DNA of 64,000 bases from the NCBI RefSeq assembly GCF_003131205.1, contig NZ_QFFY01000001.1, positions 1,669,498 to 1,733,497 on the forward strand. The letters run 5' to 3'. This document shows, piece after piece, positions 27,322 to 36,520 of this stretch; positions within the stretch are counted from its first letter, which is position 1; each line of letters starts with the position of its first letter. Made by a program: the position numbers and the translations under genes. The stretch comes from Occallatibacter savannae. GTDB taxonomy: Bacteria > Acidobacteriota > Terriglobia > Terriglobales > Acidobacteriaceae. A model generated the notes under the pieces. That model saw only the letters and a list, made by a program, of their open reading frames with translations. It had not been told where the DNA came from and made no database searches.

Positions 27322-27762
27322 TTATGCGAAGCGATAGAGGGCCACAAGCAGCGCAACGGTGATGATGCCTGCGATTTCGGCGACGAGGTTCATGTCGATC
27401 TGCCGTTCTCGTCCAGCAAATTCAAAGCGGACTGGCGGGATTCCGCCGGGATCGGACAGAGTGCCGCCGTAGATGCGCCGGGAGGCGAGCGCACCGAAGA
27501 AGCCGGCCATGGGCGCAGAGGCCAGGATAGCGACAAGGTAAAAGCGCTCTGAGAGTAACGGTCCCGCGGACCAGAGCAACGAGACCTCGATGATAGCCAG
27601 AACTGCGGCGGTCAGAGTTTGCCATACGACATGAAAGCGCGCGTGCCCGAGCCATTGCGGGTGTGCCGCATGCGTGCGGTTGAGGTCGAGGATGATGGTG
27701 GCGAGCCCCTGGACGGCGCAAAAAGCTGCGAGGAGAATGCGCGCTGTGAGCTGCAGATTCAT
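27322..27762 (-). CDS. Small polytopic membrane protein
   Basis: ATG at 27762: MNLQLTARILLAAFCAVQGLATIILDLNRTHAAHPQWLGHARFHVVWQTLTAAVLAIIEVSLL... ; lies just downstream of the histidine kinase. Confidence 0.75.
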   Translation of the reverse strand: MNLQLTARILLAAFCAVQGLATIILDLNRTHAAHPQWLGHARFHVVWQTLTAAVLAIIEVSLLWSAGPLLSERFYLVAILASAPMAGFFGALASRRIYGGTLSDPGGIPPVRFEFAGRERQIDMNLVAEIAGIITVALLVALYRFA

Positions 27763-27769
27763 GCCGGGG

Positions 27770-29227
27770 TCAGCCTGCGTGAACAGCGTGGACACGGTCG
27801 GCTTGGTTTGCAGCCGACGGCAGCGAGACCAGGATGCGCGCGCCGCCGGAAGCGAGATTGTCTGCGGCGACTGTGCCTGCATGAGCTCGCACCACAGCGT
27901 CGACGAAGGCGAGGCCCAGCCCGTGACCGCTGGATTTTCTGCCTTTGACCGCTTTGGTGAAGAGGTGCTCGCGCACTTCCGGGTCGAAGCCGGGGCCGTT
28001 GTCACGCACGATGAGCCGCGCCTCGCCTTCCTGCTCCTGCAGGTAGATGTCGACGCTGCACCCTGAGGGGACGTGCTTGAGCTCGTTGTCGAAAAGGTTG
28101 GCAACCATGCGGTGGATCAGGCCTTCATCCGCGACGATGTGGACGGGATTCGCGCTGTGCAAGCGAAGGCGGATGCCACGGTCGTTCATGGATGGCTCAT
28201 AGAGGTCGATGGTGGAGCGCAGGAGTTCATCGAGGTCGATGTCGGTTGGGTGGAGCCGTAGGGCGTCTGCCTTGGCCTCGGCTACGTCGAGAGACTTATT
28301 GAGGAAGTCTGTGAGGCGATCGAGTTCTTCGATGGCGGAGACGATGGGCTCGGCATGATCGGCGTCGTGCGATGCGAGCGAGGTTTCGAGTTTGCCCCGG
28401 ATTGCGGTGAGCGGGCTGCGAAGGTCGTGCGCAAGAGAATCTGTGATGGTGTGAAGCTGATTGACGCCGTTCTCAATGCGATCGAGCATGCGGTTGAGAG
28501 TGTAGCCGAGCTGCGAGATCTCATCGTTGCGCGAACTGGTGGGGACGCGAAGTTTGAGATCGGATTCGCCGATGTGCGACGCGGCTTCAGTGATGTTTCT
28601 GACATGGCTGAGGGTGCGGCGCGAAGTGAAGAATACGATGGCGAAGCCCAGAAGGACAATGGAGAGCCAGAGGACAAAGAAGCGGATGCGCAGGTTCAGG
28701 AGGACACGGCGTTGATCTCTCTCAGAGAGGCCTAGGTAGACGCGGCCACCGTCGCCCATGCTGTCTGACGCGACGCGGAAGGGCACGCTGTATCCGCGAA
28801 CATGAATGCTGACAGGACGGCTGGCAGCGAGCTGAGATGCGCGGATGGCCTGAAGATGGGATTCGCCGTCACCCGCACCGACCCACAGTTTGAGGGCTCC
28901 ATCGCGAGCAGTCTGGATGAAGAATACCGAATCGTTTTCAGGCTGTTGCGAAGCAGCTTTTTCGGGAACTTCGCGGGACGCGAGTTCGGCAACTTCGCCG
29001 ACGACTCGGTTATAGAGTGCATCGTTAGGCGTTCGCTCGGCGACGTCGCCCAGCACCTCAACCTCTCCGCTTAGCCAGGCGTCGCTACGGCGCTGGATGT
29101 CGTTGGCAACGAAGCGATCGAGGAAGATGAAGACGATGAGGGTGCCGAAGGTGAATGCGAGCGTGGCCCACATGGAGATGCGCCACGCAGCGCTGCGAAC
29201 TGGCGGTTTACCGGTCCTGGAGGACAT
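27770..29227 (-). CDS. Two-component sensor histidine kinase (HAMP-HisKA-HATPase)
   Basis: Two TM segments, LHTITDSLAHDLRSPLTAIRGKLE H-box, GHGLGLAFVDAVVRAHAG. Confidence 0.9.
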   Translation of the reverse strand: MSSRTGKPPVRSAAWRISMWATLAFTFGTLIVFIFLDRFVANDIQRRSDAWLSGEVEVLGDVAERTPNDALYNRVVGEVAELASREVPEKAASQQPENDSVFFIQTARDGALKLWVGAGDGESHLQAIRASQLAASRPVSIHVRGYSVPFRVASDSMGDGGRVYLGLSERDQRRVLLNLRIRFFVLWLSIVLLGFAIVFFTSRRTLSHVRNITEAASHIGESDLKLRVPTSSRNDEISQLGYTLNRMLDRIENGVNQLHTITDSLAHDLRSPLTAIRGKLETSLASHDADHAEPIVSAIEELDRLTDFLNKSLDVAEAKADALRLHPTDIDLDELLRSTIDLYEPSMNDRGIRLRLHSANPVHIVADEGLIHRMVANLFDNELKHVPSGCSVDIYLQEQEGEARLIVRDNGPGFDPEVREHLFTKAVKGRKSSGHGLGLAFVDAVVRAHAGTVAADNLASGGARILVSLPSAANQADRVHAVHAG

Positions 29228-29885
29228 AACCCACCCCGCGGAGGGTTCGGATGAGAGGCGACTGGCCGTTGGTGTCGACTTTGCCGCGAAGGCGGTAGAT
29301 GTGCACGTCGACCACGTTGGTGTCTGGCTGGATGCGCATGCCCCATACCTTATCAAGAATCATGGAGCGCGTGACAACTCTGCCGGCATTGCGGCAGAGG
29401 TATTCGAGAAGGACAAATTCTTGGGGCGTGAGCTGAAGCACCTGACCGGAGCGGCTGGCTTCGCGACGCAACAGATCGAGTTCGAGATCCTGCACGCGGA
29501 GCTTTGTGAGTTCGCTGCCCTGGGGTGCGTTACGCTTCAACAGATTGCGGAGACGAGCAAGCAGTTCGGCGAGTGCAAAGGGCTTGGTGAGGTAGTCGTC
29601 GCCGCCCTGCTCGAGACCACGAACGCGATCGTCGACGGATCGGCGGGCGGAGAGGATAAGAACTGGAGCGAGCACGCCAAGCTGACGGAGACGTGTGATC
29701 AAGGTGATGCCATCCTGATCGGGGAGGCCGAGGTCGACGATCAGGATGTCGTAATTGTTGGTTTTTGCGAAGTTCTCCGCAGCCCTGCCATCGGGGGCTA
29801 CATCGACTGTGTATCCGGCCTCTGAGAGTGCCTGCTGCAGGAAGGACTGGATATCGTGCTCGTCCTCAACCATCAAGAGCCGCAT
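29208..29885 (-). CDS. OmpR/PhoB-family response regulator
   Basis: MRLLMVEDEHDIQSFLQQALSEAGYTVDVA...DILIVDLGLPDQDG...LTKPFALAELLARLRNLL; C-terminal winged helix VVDVHIYRLRGKVD...IRTLRGVGYVL. Confidence 0.93.
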   Translation of the reverse strand: MRLLMVEDEHDIQSFLQQALSEAGYTVDVAPDGRAAENFAKTNNYDILIVDLGLPDQDGITLITRLRQLGVLAPVLILSARRSVDDRVRGLEQGGDDYLTKPFALAELLARLRNLLKRNAPQGSELTKLRVQDLELDLLRREASRSGQVLQLTPQEFVLLEYLCRNAGRVVTRSMILDKVWGMRIQPDTNVVDVHIYRLRGKVDTNGQSPLIRTLRGVGYVLQDR

Positions 29886-30137
29886 ACACAAAATGTTAGT
29901 CGACGAGACGCAGCCCTGGTGCATCTTCCTGAGCCTGTTCGGGCTAGATGAACGAAACTTCATGGTGTCGTGTTCCCGGGAAGATGAAGGGCGTAACGTT
30001 TGCTGACCAGAGTGAATCAAACTGAGCGATATGGCTTGGAATGAACAAATTGTCATGCCTGAATGCGTGCGGCATCGCTTCCAATCTAAGAAGAGGAGCG
30101 TCTCAGAATCACATTCGCGCAGGATTCGGAGAAGAGC

Positions 30138-31133
30138 ATGGCACCGGGCAGCATCGCCGAAATCAAACAGTGGAGGAATGCGATTCGTCAGGATCTGATC
30201 CCGGCCGGCAGGCGAGATGCCACGATGAGGCGATTGCTTGCCGCATTCAAAGAGGGGCTGCCCGTGTCGACGCGGGTGGAGCCTACGCTGGCTGGCGCGA
30301 TCGAATACCTGCTGAGCCACCCCGGAAGCATGGTACGGCCCCGCATCGTGCACCGGCTGGCAACCGCCTATGGCGTGGAAGAACAGGCGGCGACGAACCT
30401 TGCCATTGCGCTCGAATACTTTCATACGGCATCGCTTGTGTTCGATGACCTGCCCTGCATGGATAACGCGACGATGAGGCGCGGCGCATCCTGCGTTCAC
30501 GTGGAGTATGGGGAAGCGAGTGCGATTCTGAGCGCACTGGCGTTGATCAACCGGGCGTATGCGCTTGCGTGGAGGGCGATCGCGGCGTGCCCGCCGGCAC
30601 ATCAGCAGGAGGCGCAGGCTTATCTCGAGCAGCACCTTGGCACCGAAGGGCTGCTGAACGGACAGAGCCTGGACCTGAATTACTTCAAGCTGCCGCACAC
30701 GGTGGACAGCACGGAACGCGTAGCGCAAGGAAAAACCGTCTCGCTGATTTCGCTGACGCTTGTGCTGCCGGCCATGGCGGGAGGCGCAAGCCAGCGGGAA
30801 CTGCAGCTGCTGCACCGGATCAGCACCTGCTGGGGTCTGAGCTATCAGATTGTGGATGACCTGAAGGATGTGCTGGAGAGTTCGGCCTCGTCGGGGAAGA
30901 CGGCGGCGCGCGATGAGTTCCTGGGCCGGCCAAATATGGTTCTCGCCATCGGGGTCGGGGGAGCGATGAACCGGCTCCTTCGTCTTTTGCATATCGGCGA
31001 CTGGAACTTGAGAATGCTGATGAAGATTCGCCCGTCGCTGAGCTTTCTCGGGGAGTTTCGCGCGACACTGAAGGATGAACTGGACCGCGTCATCGAAGGT
31101 GCAGGAGCCATTCCGATCGACAAGAAACGATGA
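30138..31133 (+). CDS. Polyprenyl synthetase (prenyl diphosphate synthase family)
   Basis: FARM-like VFDDLPCMDNATMRRG; SARM-like YQIVDDLKDV; GKTVSLISL. Confidence 0.88.
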   Translation: MAPGSIAEIKQWRNAIRQDLIPAGRRDATMRRLLAAFKEGLPVSTRVEPTLAGAIEYLLSHPGSMVRPRIVHRLATAYGVEEQAATNLAIALEYFHTASLVFDDLPCMDNATMRRGASCVHVEYGEASAILSALALINRAYALAWRAIAACPPAHQQEAQAYLEQHLGTEGLLNGQSLDLNYFKLPHTVDSTERVAQGKTVSLISLTLVLPAMAGGASQRELQLLHRISTCWGLSYQIVDDLKDVLESSASSGKTAARDEFLGRPNMVLAIGVGGAMNRLLRLLHIGDWNLRMLMKIRPSLSFLGEFRATLKDELDRVIEGAGAIPIDKKR

Positions 31134-32239
31134 TCTTTCTCCGACTGATCCTGGTCAATCTTTTGCGGCACAAGATCCGCACCCTCATCAGCATCGCCGG
31201 CATTGCCTTCAGCGTTGCAGCGATGCTGACGGTGGTGACCGTGCTGGAAGGAGCCGTAGGGATGTTTTCGAACATCCTGTCGAGCGGGTCGGAGCTGATT
31301 GTGTTCGAGCGGAATGTTTCAGATCTGTTTTTCAGCGACGTTTCGCCGGCGGCCAGGGACCAGATCGCCGCGTGGCCCATGGTGAGTCATGCGGATCCGG
31401 TGTTGTTCGGCGTTGTCTCGAGCGCGGATCATCCGATCATTACATGCTTTGGCGTAACTGCAGAGGATGCGCGCATCCGCAATGCCAGCTGGGTTTCAGG
31501 CGATGCAGGGCAGTTTGGAAAGGGCGGCAACTCCGTTGTACTTGGAGAGCGCGCGGCGGAGTTTCTCGAGACGTCGACCGGAAAGGACGTGCCGATCGGG
31601 CATGGGACGTTTCACGTGATGGGGGTGATCCGCACACGCAACGGTTTTGAGGATGGGGGAGTTTTCATGCCTCTCGAAGCCGCGCAGAAGTTCTTTCATA
31701 AAGAGGGTTCTTCGGTTATCACCATCAAGCTGCGCAACAAGGAAGATGCGGCGGCGTTCAAGGCGGAGGTCCACGCGCGATTTCCGAACCTGATTGCGCT
31801 GGAGGATGCGGAGTTCTCGCGGTCGTATTCGCAGTTCAAGATATTGAAAGCGACGGCATGGGCAGTAGGAGGCGCCGGACTTGCGCTGGGCGGGCTCGGG
31901 GTTGCGAACACCATGATCATGTCGGTCTTCACCAGGATTCGCGAGATCGCAATCCTGCGCGTGAACGGTTTTGCAAAGGGGCAGATTGCCGCGACCATTT
32001 TCGGGGAGTCGGCGATTGTGGCGGTAACAGGAGCCTTGTGCGGGCTGGCGCTTGGCGGGGCGGCGTTGTACGCGCTGAAGGAGGTGCCCGCGCTGCACGG
32101 GTACGTGGATGTAACGATTCATCCGGCGCTGATGCTTGTTGTGGTGCTGCTGGCGCTACTGACAGGGCTGGCGGGGGCTCTTTATCCCGCCGCTTACGCG
32201 ATGCGCATCAAGCCGGTGGAGGCGCTGCGCTTCGAATGA
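31130..32239 (+). CDS. ABC transporter permease (MacB/FtsX-type)
   Basis: N-terminal TM plus periplasmic domain, GGLGVANTMIMSVFTRIREIAILRVNGFAKGQI, C-terminal ALYPAAYAMRIKPVEALRFE. Confidence 0.92.
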   Translation: MIFLRLILVNLLRHKIRTLISIAGIAFSVAAMLTVVTVLEGAVGMFSNILSSGSELIVFERNVSDLFFSDVSPAARDQIAAWPMVSHADPVLFGVVSSADHPIITCFGVTAEDARIRNASWVSGDAGQFGKGGNSVVLGERAAEFLETSTGKDVPIGHGTFHVMGVIRTRNGFEDGGVFMPLEAAQKFFHKEGSSVITIKLRNKEDAAAFKAEVHARFPNLIALEDAEFSRSYSQFKILKATAWAVGGAGLALGGLGVANTMIMSVFTRIREIAILRVNGFAKGQIAATIFGESAIVAVTGALCGLALGGAALYALKEVPALHGYVDVTIHPALMLVVVLLALLTGLAGALYPAAYAMRIKPVEALRFE

Positions 32240-32931
32240 CAGTCGAGAGCAAAGCCAGCGATTCTTCCGTCGTGATAAGAGCTTCACAGGTGTGGAAGAG
32301 CTACGACGAGGGCACGATTTCTGTGCTGAATGGTGTCGATCTTGAAGCGTATAAGGGGGAGGCGATTGCCTTGTGCGGCCCCTCGGGCTGCGGGAAGAGC
32401 ACCCTGCTGCACCTGATCGGCGGACTGGATGAGCCTACGCGGGGAACGATCACGGTCAACGGTAAGACGCTGGGACGCAATCGCGATATGGTGCAGTTTA
32501 TGAGGCATGAGGTTGGCTTCGTGTTTCAGCTTCACAATCTGGTGCCGGATCTGACGATGGAGGAGAACTGCCTGCTGCCGGCTGTGGCGGCGGGCACACC
32601 ACGCGGCGCCGCATTGGATCGGCTGAAGGAGTTGGCGGTGAGGACGGGCCTCGGGCATCGTTTGAAGCATCGAATTCAGAAGCTGTCTGGCGGGGAGCGC
32701 CAGCGCACTGCGATTTGCAGAGCGCTGATGAACAGGCCGGGGATTTTGCTGGCAGATGAGCCGACGGGATCTCTCGATGAGAAGACCAGCGGCGCGGTTT
32801 TTGATCTGCTGCTCGATCTGGCGCACACGGAGCACGTGACGCTGCTGATGGCGACGCACGATCGCGCACTGGCAGCCGCATGCGATCGGGTGCTGGAGAT
32901 GCACGATGGACGAATCCGTACGGACCGCTGA
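32236..32931 (+). CDS. ABC transporter ATP-binding protein (MacB/LolD-type)
   Basis: Walker A GPSGCGKST, signature LSGGERQR, Walker B ILLADEP; ATG overlaps the TGA of the permease (ATGA). Confidence 0.93.
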   Translation: MTVESKASDSSVVIRASQVWKSYDEGTISVLNGVDLEAYKGEAIALCGPSGCGKSTLLHLIGGLDEPTRGTITVNGKTLGRNRDMVQFMRHEVGFVFQLHNLVPDLTMEENCLLPAVAAGTPRGAALDRLKELAVRTGLGHRLKHRIQKLSGGERQRTAICRALMNRPGILLADEPTGSLDEKTSGAVFDLLLDLAHTEHVTLLMATHDRALAAACDRVLEMHDGRIRTDR

Positions 32932-34237
32932 AGCGGGTCGGTCTGCCGGCGTGACCGCGGCCGTGCAGCATGCGCTGGGCTGGCTTGTGTTCGGCAATGC
33001 TCTGGGCGTGATGATCGCCATTCCTCTGCTGCTGCCGCGGCTGAACCCGTGGTTAGGCGAATGGACGTACGGCCGGTGGATGATGGTGCACATGAACACG
33101 GCATTGTTTGGCTGGTGCAGCCTGCCGATGCTGGCGCTCTTGTTCAAAGCGTACGGTGCGGATCGAGGGAGCCTGGCCCCGTGGTGCCGGCCGGTTGTGT
33201 GGTTGTGGTCCGCTGCGCTGGTGGTGGGCTCGTACAGCTGGCTGCAAGGGCACTCGAGCGGCAAGCTGTTTCTGGACTGGTCGGGCTACGCGCGCTTCTT
33301 CTTTCCGCTCGCGCTGCTGGCGCTGTGGATTCTGCTGGCGATCGCGTTTGTGAGAAATCGGAAGCGCGGGGCCGGCGAGCGCATCAAGTTTCTCGCAAGA
33401 CTCACGGGGTTGCTGAGCCTGCTGCCCGTGCCAATTGCGATTTTCGCGGCATCAAGCCCGAACAGCTATCCGGCGATCGATCCTGCAACGGGCGGTCCGA
33501 CAGGCGCGAGTCAGCTTGAATCGACGCTCGGGGTTGTTCTGATCCTGCTCGCGGTTCCGTTTGGCGTGGCGAGGCCGCTGAAGGGAGTACGCCGGACGGC
33601 GAGCATCTGCTGCGCGGTGTTCTTTGCGGAGTGCGCGCTGACAGCGCTGCTGGGCTCGGGAGATGTGAGCCATCGAATTCCGGCTCAGTATCTGAGCCTG
33701 GCCAGCGTGCTGGTGTGGGTACCGCTGGTGCGCGCCTACTACGCGCGATTTGAGTGGACGCCGGCAACACGGCGCTGGAGAACGGCCTTCCTCGCGTGGT
33801 GGGCGGGACTGGTCATTACCGGGTGGATCATGTTCCTGCCGGGAGTGCTCGATCGGGTGAAGTTCACCGACGCGCTGGTGGGCCACTCACTGCTTGCTGT
33901 GGCGGGGTTTCTGAGTGCCTACGTGATTTTCATCCTGGTGCAGGTGCTGGGGGAAGAGGACGCGTGGATTCTGAATCGAACGTGGTCTTTCTATGCGTGG
34001 AATCTCGGGGTGCTAGCGTACGTGGTTGTGATCATGGTTGCGGGATGGGTGGAAGGTGCCGACCCTGCGTTCACGATTGTGCCCGGCACGGCGCGTAATG
34101 TGCTTTACGTGATCCGCCTGCTCACGGGAATCTCCATGCTTGCCGGTTCGGTTGAGTGGCTGCTTGCATCGTTGGCACTGAAGACGAAACGCTCCGTGTC
34201 GCGAGAACTTGAATTGCCCGGGGTGAAGGTGGCATGA
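32906..34237 (+). CDS. Heme-copper oxidase subunit I-like (CcoN/NorB-like) membrane protein, apparently lacking canonical CuB ligands
   Basis: YGRWMMVHMNTALFGWCSLPML resembles CcoN/NorB TM2; VKFTDALVGHSLLAVAGFLSAYV resembles the late-helix His region; no HH motif in the translation. Confidence 0.65.
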   Translation: MDESVRTAEAGRSAGVTAAVQHALGWLVFGNALGVMIAIPLLLPRLNPWLGEWTYGRWMMVHMNTALFGWCSLPMLALLFKAYGADRGSLAPWCRPVVWLWSAALVVGSYSWLQGHSSGKLFLDWSGYARFFFPLALLALWILLAIAFVRNRKRGAGERIKFLARLTGLLSLLPVPIAIFAASSPNSYPAIDPATGGPTGASQLESTLGVVLILLAVPFGVARPLKGVRRTASICCAVFFAECALTALLGSGDVSHRIPAQYLSLASVLVWVPLVRAYYARFEWTPATRRWRTAFLAWWAGLVITGWIMFLPGVLDRVKFTDALVGHSLLAVAGFLSAYVIFILVQVLGEEDAWILNRTWSFYAWNLGVLAYVVVIMVAGWVEGADPAFTIVPGTARNVLYVIRLLTGISMLAGSVEWLLASLALKTKRSVSRELELPGVKVA

Positions 34238-34641
34238 GGCGCCCTGTACTGTTTGCCTATCAACTGGTGACGGGGCTGTCAGACACGCTCACGGGTATTG
34301 CGCTGTGCGCCGCTCCGGCGTTTACGCTGCGCATGATGGGCGTGCGTGCTCCGGCGGATGCATTGCCCTACATCAGCTACATTGGAGCCTTTGTTTTGTC
34401 AGTCGGGCTGGCCTGTCTGTATGGCGCACGCATTCTGCAATTGCCCTCTTCGCTGGAACGCATCGAGACTGTGTGGTTCCTTACCGCATTGACGCGCGCG
34501 GCGGTTGCTCTTTACCTGCTTCCGGAAATCTCGATCGGAAATCTGCAGCCGGCGTGGTTGAGCGTTGTTGTCTTCGATGGAACGTGTGCGGTGATTCAGG
34601 CGGTTGGACTGCGCAGAGGATGGCTGCGCGATGCGCGATAG
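34234..34641 (+). CDS. Small 4-TM membrane protein, unknown
   Basis: 135-aa hydrophobic ORF, start overlaps the stop of the upstream gene (ATGA). Confidence 0.7.
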   Translation: MRRPVLFAYQLVTGLSDTLTGIALCAAPAFTLRMMGVRAPADALPYISYIGAFVLSVGLACLYGARILQLPSSLERIETVWFLTALTRAAVALYLLPEISIGNLQPAWLSVVVFDGTCAVIQAVGLRRGWLRDAR

Positions 34642-36508
34642 GGCCTCAGCATCGGGCTGGCGCGGCGTAGCGCTTATCGCCGTGGTTTATGTCTACTTCC
34701 TGATCTTCGCGCAGTTCGCATTCCTGACGCGACTGGCGGAACTCGGCGTGGACGGGAACGCGCTGAAGATGGTGATGGCAGCCATGGCTGCGGGCGGCAT
34801 TCTCTTCAGCCTTCTGACTCCCCGCTTGCGCGTGGTGCCGGAGCCCGCAAGGCGTTTGCGCGTGGGACTTGCAATCTGCGCGGTGGCGGCACTGCTGACA
34901 TTGTTGCCGCTGGGAATTGCTGCCGGCGCCTGCGTCGCGTTTCTGATTGGAGCCGGGTTGGGCATCACCACCGTAACGCTGGTCACGCATCTGCGCCAAT
35001 GGACTGGAGATCGGCGAGGGATTGTTTATGTGGGGCTGGGTACGGGAATTGCGTACTTGATCTGCAACGTGCCGCCCGTGTTTACCGCGGCTCCCGAGGA
35101 ACAGGCCATCCTCGCGGCGACGCTGTGTCTGATTGCGATGCTTTTGCCGCTCGGGTCTGAGCCGCACGCACCAGAAGAGTACACCGCCGGAACGCGCATG
35201 TCGTTCCCGATTGCACTGGTTTCGTTCGCCGCACTGATCTGGCTGGATTCTGCGGCCTTTTTCATCATTCAGCACACTCCGGCTCTGAAGTCCGGAACGT
35301 GGCTGGGGAGTGTGCACCTGTGGACGAACGGCGCGCTTCACTTTCTGGCAGCCCTGGCCTCGGCGGCACTTGTGCAGAGCGGCCGCGCACGGGTGGCGCT
35401 TGCCCTCGCTTTTGCAGCGCTCGGCTTTGCGTGCGTGCTGCTTCAGCATCCTGCGCTCATTCTGAGTGCTTCGTTGTTCTATCCGGTGGGAGTTTCTTTT
35501 TATTCGGTGGCTCTGGTGGCCTATCCATCGTTTCTGACGCGTGCTGACTCGCCAGAGGACCGCGGCAGACAGGCGGGGTGGATCTACGCGATCGCAGGGT
35601 GGATGGGATCGGCACTGGGAATAGGGATGGGACAGAACCTGGGGCACGTGCCTCTCGGGTTTGTTGTAGTAGCAGGATGCGTCGTTCTTGCGCCGGTGAT
35701 CGTGACGATCGTCAGAGGCAGCGCGCGTGAAACCGCGGTGATTGCCGGCGCTGGTGCAGTGGCATTTGTGCTCTATGCGCTGATGCCGCAGCAGGCATCG
35801 GAGACTCTGAGTCCGGTTGAACGCGGACGCCAGATCTATATCTCGGAAGGGTGCATCAGTTGCCACTCTCAATATGTGCGGCCCAACAGCCCTGATGTTG
35901 CGATGTGGGGACCGACCGAGTCGATGGAGGAACTTCATGCGCAGAAGCCGCCGCTGATCGGCAATCGGCGACAGGGGCCGGACCTGTCGCAGGTGGGGCT
36001 GCGCCGATCTGCGCTGTGGCTGAAGGCGCACCTGATGAATCCGGCCGAGGTCAGCTATGGCTCGCCGATGCCGTCGTATGCATTTCTGTTCGCCGATGGG
36101 AGAGGCAATGATCTGGTTGCATATTTGTCGAGTCTGCACGGACCCGGCGAGCAGCTACAGCGGGAGCGAGAAGAGGCTTGGTCGCCGACTTCGGCGGCGC
36201 TGGCGAGCGCGAATGCAGATGAAGGGCGGCGACTGTATCAGCGGCATTGCGCTACGTGTCACGATGCGCAGGGCGCCACGCGGCTGCGCTGGCTGGGGTA
36301 CTGGCGCATCGTACCTCAGACATTGCCGGAGCTTCGCGGCTACGCAGCGCAACAGACTTTAGGCAGGATCGCGGTGATATCGAGATTTGGAGTGTTCGGC
36401 ACGGACATGCCGGGACATGAGTATCTGAACGACCAGCAAATTGCATCCGTTGCTCTTTTTTTGAAGCTTGCGCCGATGCAGGATGTTTCGCAAACCTCAA
36501 CACACTGA
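34631..36508 (+). CDS. Fusion: polytopic MFS-like membrane domain + CcoO/FixO-like cytochrome c + second cytochrome c domain
   Basis: Roughly 390 aa of TM helices, then GRQIYISEGCISCHSQYVRPNSPDVAMWGP...SPMPSYAFLF and GRRLYQRHCATCHDAQG...GTDMPGHEYL (two CxxCH plus Met-ligand candidates). Confidence 0.85.
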   Translation: MRDRASASGWRGVALIAVVYVYFLIFAQFAFLTRLAELGVDGNALKMVMAAMAAGGILFSLLTPRLRVVPEPARRLRVGLAICAVAALLTLLPLGIAAGACVAFLIGAGLGITTVTLVTHLRQWTGDRRGIVYVGLGTGIAYLICNVPPVFTAAPEEQAILAATLCLIAMLLPLGSEPHAPEEYTAGTRMSFPIALVSFAALIWLDSAAFFIIQHTPALKSGTWLGSVHLWTNGALHFLAALASAALVQSGRARVALALAFAALGFACVLLQHPALILSASLFYPVGVSFYSVALVAYPSFLTRADSPEDRGRQAGWIYAIAGWMGSALGIGMGQNLGHVPLGFVVVAGCVVLAPVIVTIVRGSARETAVIAGAGAVAFVLYALMPQQASETLSPVERGRQIYISEGCISCHSQYVRPNSPDVAMWGPTESMEELHAQKPPLIGNRRQGPDLSQVGLRRSALWLKAHLMNPAEVSYGSPMPSYAFLFADGRGNDLVAYLSSLHGPGEQLQREREEAWSPTSAALASANADEGRRLYQRHCATCHDAQGATRLRWLGYWRIVPQTLPELRGYAAQQTLGRIAVISRFGVFGTDMPGHEYLNDQQIASVALFLKLAPMQDVSQTSTH

Positions 36509-36520
36509 CAGGAGACCCGT

